Shown piece after piece: positions 58,801-64,000 of a DNA stretch of 64,000 nt (position 1 is the first letter of the stretch; the number at the start of each line of letters is the position of its first letter). The notes below the pieces were generated by a model that worked only from the letters and a program-made list of their open reading frames with translations, was not told where the DNA came from and did not search any database. The translations under genes were made by a program, and so were the position numbers. The DNA lies in contig VZQC01005688.1 of assembly GCA_009823505.1 (NCBI GenBank), forward strand, positions 62,001-126,000, in the 5' to 3' direction. The DNA is from Rhizomys pruinosus. Its lineage: Eukaryota > Chordata > Mammalia > Rodentia > Spalacidae.

Positions 58801-60700
58801 TAGAAATGGTTTGAGACAGCTTTGAAGTACAATTCTAATCATATCAGTTAACCAAAGACATAAATATAATGAAGCTGGTTATATAAAATCACTTAGAAAG
58901 TGAAAAGTTAGTGGTTATTTTTGAAAAATTGAATGAAGGCTTGTAGCTTTGAAGCAAAACAGCTATTATGCAATAAACCAACTAATTGCTGCTTCTGTTG
59001 AGACCTAAAAGAAACTATTCCTGTCTCTACTCTAACCTACTCCTAGGGGATAGAGAACTTACCTTTGATTTTCAAAGCATATCTGATTTTTTTCCAGCCA
59101 TTACAGAGTCAAATATCGAAATGAATTTAGATACAATGGTAAAGGAATAACAACTTTTACTTCAATTCTGCACTTGGATCAATAGCCCCAAATCCTTGGA
59201 AATATGATCATCAATGCAATTACGTGCTGAACTGCTGCAAATTAAGAAACAGTCATGTGGAAAGCATAAAACAAAACTGGAGACAATGTGCTTCTAATCA
59301 CGGAGACTAGGACTGGTGATATTTTATATCCTGTTGCATTGCCCACTGAGCAGCATGCATTTTCATAATAATGCTTTTCCTTACTAAAACAATGGAAGGA
59401 GTCATAACTCATTCTCCAAGATGAAGAGGAAACCAAAGGGGGAAAAATATATAATTGAAACAATGTCTTTAGTATTTGGAAGAGAATAGAGGGGGAAGAA
59501 AAAGAAAAGAAAACAGAAATTTTAAGCGAATGCTTTAAAATCATTCTTCAGGTCCAAACAGCAAGCTACACTGATCTCAGCTTTTCCATATTGACACAAT
59601 CATTTCTTTTACTAAATTATTTACATTATTTTTGACAGTCATTTCTAAGCCTGTAGTTATAAAAAGCCTGCTTGCCATGTGCTGGTTCTGGGCTGGGCAA
59701 GAGAAATGTTTTATAGAAATGACACTGAGGAATCTTGGAATGTGCACAAAACTGTGGCCCGGAGAAGCCCAATCTATCAGCATTGAATGCCATTCCAGAC
59801 GGCTACAATATGCTTTAAGAACCCAGACTGCATATCTTCCAGCTAGGTACCGGCATAGCACAAGCATGGGCCTATCAGGGTCTTTGTTCCTTGTCCTGGT
59901 TTGTTGAAAACTTGTGGAGAAGGCTGCCCCCTTGTGTTAATCCTGGCACAGCTGTGGCTTGTTGGCCACCAGAGATGCCAGGGAGAAGCTGGGAGGGGAG
60001 ACTACCCCAGAACCTATGCGCCAAGGGCTTCTGTAAAGAGACTGTTAGAGCTTTCGGAAAAGCACCAGGACTTCTAAGTTGCTCAAGTCCCATCTGTTCT
60101 GGGCCTCTCTGGATGCAGAACCACATGCAACAAGTCCTCAGGTACCAAATCAGAACAAGGACTGCCTTCTCAAAAGCTCCTGACGGTGCAATTCCTAAGT
60201 CAGGCTGACTCTAGATGTCACCCAAGACAGTCCAAACATATGGAGGAAGGAAAAGAAGGTACTGAAAGCAGCCCAACAACCCCCAAATGGGATGGGCCAA
60301 GACACTGGCAAGGGAGCTGGGAGACTCCTGAAGAGCTAAAAGTGAGGGAAAGTCCTAAGGCATCATGATTCAATCTTATTTTGCATGACATACTTGCTCT
60401 AGATAGCCCCACCCATGTGACCATGCTGTTTGTCCTACCAGCAGCTAGCTACCCCACTGGCTACTAAGTTGCAATCAGAGCTAGGAAGGGTTTACAAATA
60501 ATCTGGAAGACTAAACACACAGAGTGAAAAAATTTACCCTAGTAAGCAAGCAGTACAGAACCACAGACAATAAAGTACAGACAAAATAATGTACATGAGT
60601 AAGTGATTAGGTTAGAAAATTAAGCCAACAAAGGTTTGTCTTTTAAAAAGAGAGTATGACTTTAAACACTAAGAAAGGAAGGCTCATCAAAGATGGTTTT

Positions 60701-61025
60701 GGACTGGGGAGATGGCTAAGCAGGTAAGGGCACTTGCTATGCAAGCATAAGGATCTGAGTTCAAATCCCTTAAACCCATATAAAAGCTAGGTATAGTGGC
60801 ATTCTCCTCTGTAACCCCAGTACTGTGTGGGGTGGAGACAGGAGGATTGCTGGGGCTTGCTGGCCACCAGCCTAACTCCAGGTTCAACGAGAGACTGTAT
60901 CAAGGTACTAAGACGGAACGCGAGAGCAGGATGTCTGATGTCCTCTGGCTCCTGTGTGTGCAAGGGCATAAGTACCCACAACTGTGCATCTCTGTCTCCT
61001 CCCATACACCTCCCCAACAAAAGAT
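60701..61025 (+). repeat. Old chimeric SINE
   Basis: Head (ggactggggagatggctaag), 'ggatctgagttcaaatccc', B1-like middle, 'gggcttgctggccaccagcc'. Same class as 1956 and 29006. Confidence 0.72.
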
Positions 61026-61263
61026 GATTTATACCCATTCTTCCCTCCTCTAAGTCTTTCTATCCCCAAATCTCAAATCCACAGAAGGTTAAAGATTAGG
61101 GAAAGGCTATGTCAACACAGGGAAAGATTTCATGCAAATCCCAGACTCTGAAAGATGGAACTGCATTAAAGACCATCCAGGTGCTTGAGAATTAATTCAT
61201 CCCCCTGAGACAGCAGCAGGTTTGGTCTCTAAAAGTTATAAATCAGGGGCCCTGGGCTTCACA

Positions 61264-61407
61264 AATAACTTGCAGTAAAAATGCATGAACTCAGGTGGGG
61301 TGAGGGGCAGGAAAGGTAAATGAGTCTAAATTGGACTGAGAAATGATGTATGAAATGCACAAAACTTCAATAAAATATTCAAAAAAAAAAAAAAAAAAAA
61401 AAAAAAA
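61264..61407 (+). repeat. L1-like 3' end with long poly(A)
   Basis: 'gaactcaggtggggtgaggg', 'aatgagtctaaattggac', 'aacttcaataaa' and 27 A. Shared with 14115-14213. The long poly(A) suggests a fairly recent insertion. Confidence 0.55.
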
Positions 61408-62050
61408 GAAGGCCAAGGGCAGGAGCCACTTCACAGGGAAGGTCCTTGTAAGGAGTTGGGCTGTTGCTTTATGGCTCAAGTTGATAAAGATGACCCAGAG
61501 GCCACAGCATGAAAATGAGGAGGACCTCTTCCCACAGAGACCAGCACCAGGGCATTATTACTCGTCTAAAAATTACTCACTTGATAATAATAAAGTTAGG
61601 AAAGCAGAGTAACACAGGCAGAGTTTAAGTTGCGGACCCTCATTCAGCTTCCTGTCACTAGACCCATGGCTCAATATTATAGACTGAATCTTCCCAAATG
61701 AACTTATAATTTCACACATACAAGAGTTCCTACCATAGAAACATATGTACATATTGTGTTTATGCATATATAAAACTCTGAAGGATTATGCATTATGCTG
61801 ACAACACATGTTGTAATCATTTCTAGGGAATCAACCATCCTAGAATTTAATATATTATATTACTAGCTGCATAGAAGAATGTGATCATTATTTTGTTCTG
61901 TAAATAAAGTAAAACATCTTTAATATAGACATTAAAGTAACTAGAAGAGATAAAATGATATTAAATTCATATATATTCGAGAATACATGAACAAGAAGAG
62001 TAGCCCCAAGCTGTGAGCTGAGACAAAACCAGATTCAAAAGTGAAGTACT
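61408..62050. other. Intronic sequence, nothing recognised
   Basis: No exon or repeat seen. Confidence 0.5.
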
Positions 62051-62084
62051 GGGGGCTGGAGAGATGGCTCAATGGTTAAAAGCA

Positions 62085-62133
<49 letters not shown>

Positions 62134-62148
62134 AAATAAATCTTAAAG
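62051..62148 (+). repeat. B2/B3 SINE head joined to (CA)n and tail
   Basis: About 35 nt of tRNA-like head (gggggctggagagatggctc) run straight into about 24 CA units and then a B2/B3-like A-rich tail (ataaaataaatctta). The whole body is missing. Confidence 0.85.
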
Positions 62149-62992
62149 GAAAATGAATTATTGAAATAATCAAAATCAAATGAAGAGGGTGGCAAACAAA
62201 ACACACCAGAAGAGAACACACAGCCCAGCATCAGCTACTGCATCTGGGAATTCTTTTTCCTTCTTTTGCAATGCTGGAGACTTAACTAGCACTAAGATCT
62301 TGCACATGCCACAGTGGGGATTTAAGAATGACAAAAGTGGCAGTACATAGTTGTGAAGGGAGCAGGAAGATGATGTAGATACGCTGCATGTAACTGCGCA
62401 TCTGGAAAACTATCAATCTGACTCCCTTTACAGGTTATGTGGTCCATGCCCTGGAAGAGCAGAACCAGACATGTGAGACTGACACAGCACAAGACATCAG
62501 AAGGACAACAGAAGAATGCAAGAGAGTGGAAGTGCCAAAATATATGACACAGAAAGAGCAGCAGAGACCTTACCCTTCCCGCTCCCTGGATGCTTCCTGA
62601 ATATTGCACCAAATGAGCACTGTGGCCAACAGGCACTCTAGACTACAACATCCAAGCTCAGCATCCCTGGAAGCACACTTAGGAGACTAAAAGGGTGCTT
62701 CGCAAAGCTCCCAGGGAAACTACACGCTTACAAAGCCCAAGACCGTACCCTTCTGTTGACCACACAAAGAGGAAAGAGCCAAAAGAGACTCAGCACATCC
62801 CTGTTTCTCCAGCACTGAACAACCTGCCTCTCTCAGGCCAGGATGCGCCTCTGAGCCCCCAGAACACCTGGGGACACAGAACAGAGGAAGAAGTACTAGT
62901 TTCAGTGTCAACTTGCAGTTAAACGAAGAATTTCCAATAACCTCACTGTGGCTCTGGGGACAGGATGAGCTTTTCACATTAAAACATAACTG
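62149..62992. other. Intronic sequence, nothing recognised
   Basis: No exon or firm repeat seen. Confidence 0.5.
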
Positions 62993-63155
62993 GCCAGGCA
63001 TGGTGGCGCACATGTGTAATCCCAGAACTCAAGAGTTGGAGACAGGAAGTTTAGGGATTCAAACTCAGCCTTGGCTACATAGCAAGTCTGAAGTCAGCCC
63101 GGGCTACATGAAACCATGTCACAAAAAACAAAACAAAACAAAACAAAACAAGCAG
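62993..63155 (+). repeat. B1/B4-like SINE with (AAAAC)n tail
   Basis: 'ggccaggcatggtggcgcac', 'gtaatcccagaactcaagag', 'cagcccgggctacatgaaac' and a CAAAA-type tail. Confidence 0.75.
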
Positions 63156-63235
63156 AAAAACCAATGCCAACTACTTTGATAATCTTTATTGAGAAATGTT
63201 CATATCAAGATTTTTCTCTCATCTGCCAAATTCTG

Positions 63236-63523
63236 TTTTTCATATATGCATGTGTGTGGTGTACATGTGTGTTCCCATGTGTGAAAACATGTGTGTGGAA
63301 GCCAGAAGTTGAATATGGGTATTTTTCTCAACTGCCTTCTGCTTTGCTTATAGAAGCTGAGTCACGTGGGCTAGCCTGCCCTGGGGATTCTGTGTCTGCC
63401 TCCCAGGTGGTGGGACTACAGGCAGCTGCCACACTGGCTTTTACATGGATTCTGGGGATCTGAACTCTGGTCCTCATGCTCGGGCACTTAGCTCTTCATT
63501 CCCAGAGTCATCTCTCCAACCCC
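63236..63523 (-). repeat. Old chimeric SINE, antisense
   Basis: TG-rich tail side, 'gtgtctgcctcccaggtggt', 'ggggatctgaactctggtcc', head complement at 63505-63523. Confidence 0.7.
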
Positions 63524-63950
63524 AATTCTAGTATTTTTAAAATAAAAAACTAAGGCTTTCATACTTTTATGTACAAAAGACCTTTTCAAACTTTAAAAAA
63601 AAAACAAACGATAAACACAAGTAGCTTATGGTTGCTCCTTTTCTCAAACCTAAGCTCAGTGACCTTAACTGATTCATCCACTGTGAAACACACCAGAGCA
63701 ACTACACATTAATACTGAGGAGGCTCAGTCCCTAAGGAACCTACACAGTTAGCCTTGCTCCAAATCAGCACCACTGGAGTGGCGGAAGCTGGAAACATTG
63801 TGCTTATCTTTGAAGGTGGGATTGCCTTTCCCAATGAAAGATGAACTGACTTATCTCTTACTCTGCAGAAAACTGGGAAAAGGGTACTTACGTTTTAAAA
63901 GAACACAATATATTTTGTTCTAAAGTGTTGGCAGCCTACCACACAAACAG
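63524..63950. other. Intronic sequence, nothing recognised
   Basis: No exon or repeat seen before the LTR-like edge. Confidence 0.45.
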
Positions 63951-64000
63951 TGTGTGCCGCACCTCGCCCTAAAGATGGCGCCGACTTCCTGAGTCACTAC
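63951..64000 (+). mobile_element. Possible edge of an IAP-like endogenous retrovirus LTR (cut by window end)
   Basis: The last 50 bp start TGTGTGCCGC and contain 'aaagatggcgccgacttcct'. This resembles the U3 start of rodent intracisternal A-particle LTRs, which have a TG-start, a GC-rich opening and an AAGATGGCGC-type motif that YY1 can bind. The sharp change to GC-rich sequence supports a boundary. Only the edge is visible, so family and completeness cannot be judged. Confidence 0.5.

Larger units (their letters stand above)
57631..60700. other. Mostly unique intronic sequence with MIR remnants
   Basis: No EFL1 exon or other gene recognised. MIR pieces lie at about 58365-58500 and 58678-58800. 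Overlapping frames of 80-105 codons at 59577-60208 on both strands lack any known domain. Confidence 0.5.
19697..64000 (-). other. EFL1: EFL1 intron upstream of exon 19565-19696 (partial, inferred)
   Basis: This interval should contain or precede the EFL1 exon ending in a single G of the split Gly codon. I searched the minus strand by eye for the expected upstream protein and found none, so the intron probably extends past 64000. A small missed exon cannot be excluded without a protein-to-genome alignment. Confidence 0.6.

Noticed and set aside
59577..60208. Possible exon cluster in unique sequence
   Set aside because: No EFL1 similarity, no convincing acceptor and donor pairs, and similar open lengths on both strands.

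Overview
This window is mammalian nuclear DNA from a muroid rodent. B1, B2/B3-superfamily, B4-type and ID SINEs, rodent L1 copies, a MaLR LTR element and ancient MIR fragments cover roughly half of it, and there is no bacterial-style gene packing. The L1 ORF1 and the dominant SINE subfamily do not look like the common house-mouse or rat forms. A divergent muroid lineage is my guess; I cannot name the species.

One gene can be supported, on the minus strand: EFL1 (elongation factor-like GTPase 1, also called EFTUD1), the cytoplasmic GTPase that works with SBDS to release eIF6 from new 60S ribosomal subunits. Two consecutive coding exons are visible, 19565-19696 and 9055-9202. They encode the end of the domain II barrel and the start of the domain III fold shared with eEF2. 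Their splice phases fit exactly across a 10,362-bp intron. The rest of the window is then most simply intron: at least 9 kb downstream of the second exon and at least 44 kb upstream of the first, in which I found no further EFL1 exon.

Layout: 1-9 kb holds an old antisense L1 broken by a complete MaLR element (4026-6216, perfect 5-bp target duplication) and several SINEs. 9-20 kb holds the two exons and an intron with a 5'-truncated L1, L1 3' ends and a MIR split by stacked SINEs. 20-31 kb is SINE-rich, with a long tetranucleotide and SINE-tail satellite and two composite B3-B1 SINEs. 31-37 kb holds a near full-length but broken L1 carrying two SINEs. 37-57 kb mixes L1 3' ends, an LTR, a pile of repeated insertions at one target (50.8-51.2 kb) and a minisatellite born inside a B1 (56.35-56.70 kb). 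57-64 kb is mostly unique sequence, ending in what looks like the edge of an IAP-like LTR.

No RNA gene, CRISPR array, operon or intact mobile-element protein was found. The most unusual content is retrotransposon biology: a recurrent chimeric SINE that moved as one unit, satellites born from SINEs, and repeated use of the same insertion sites.
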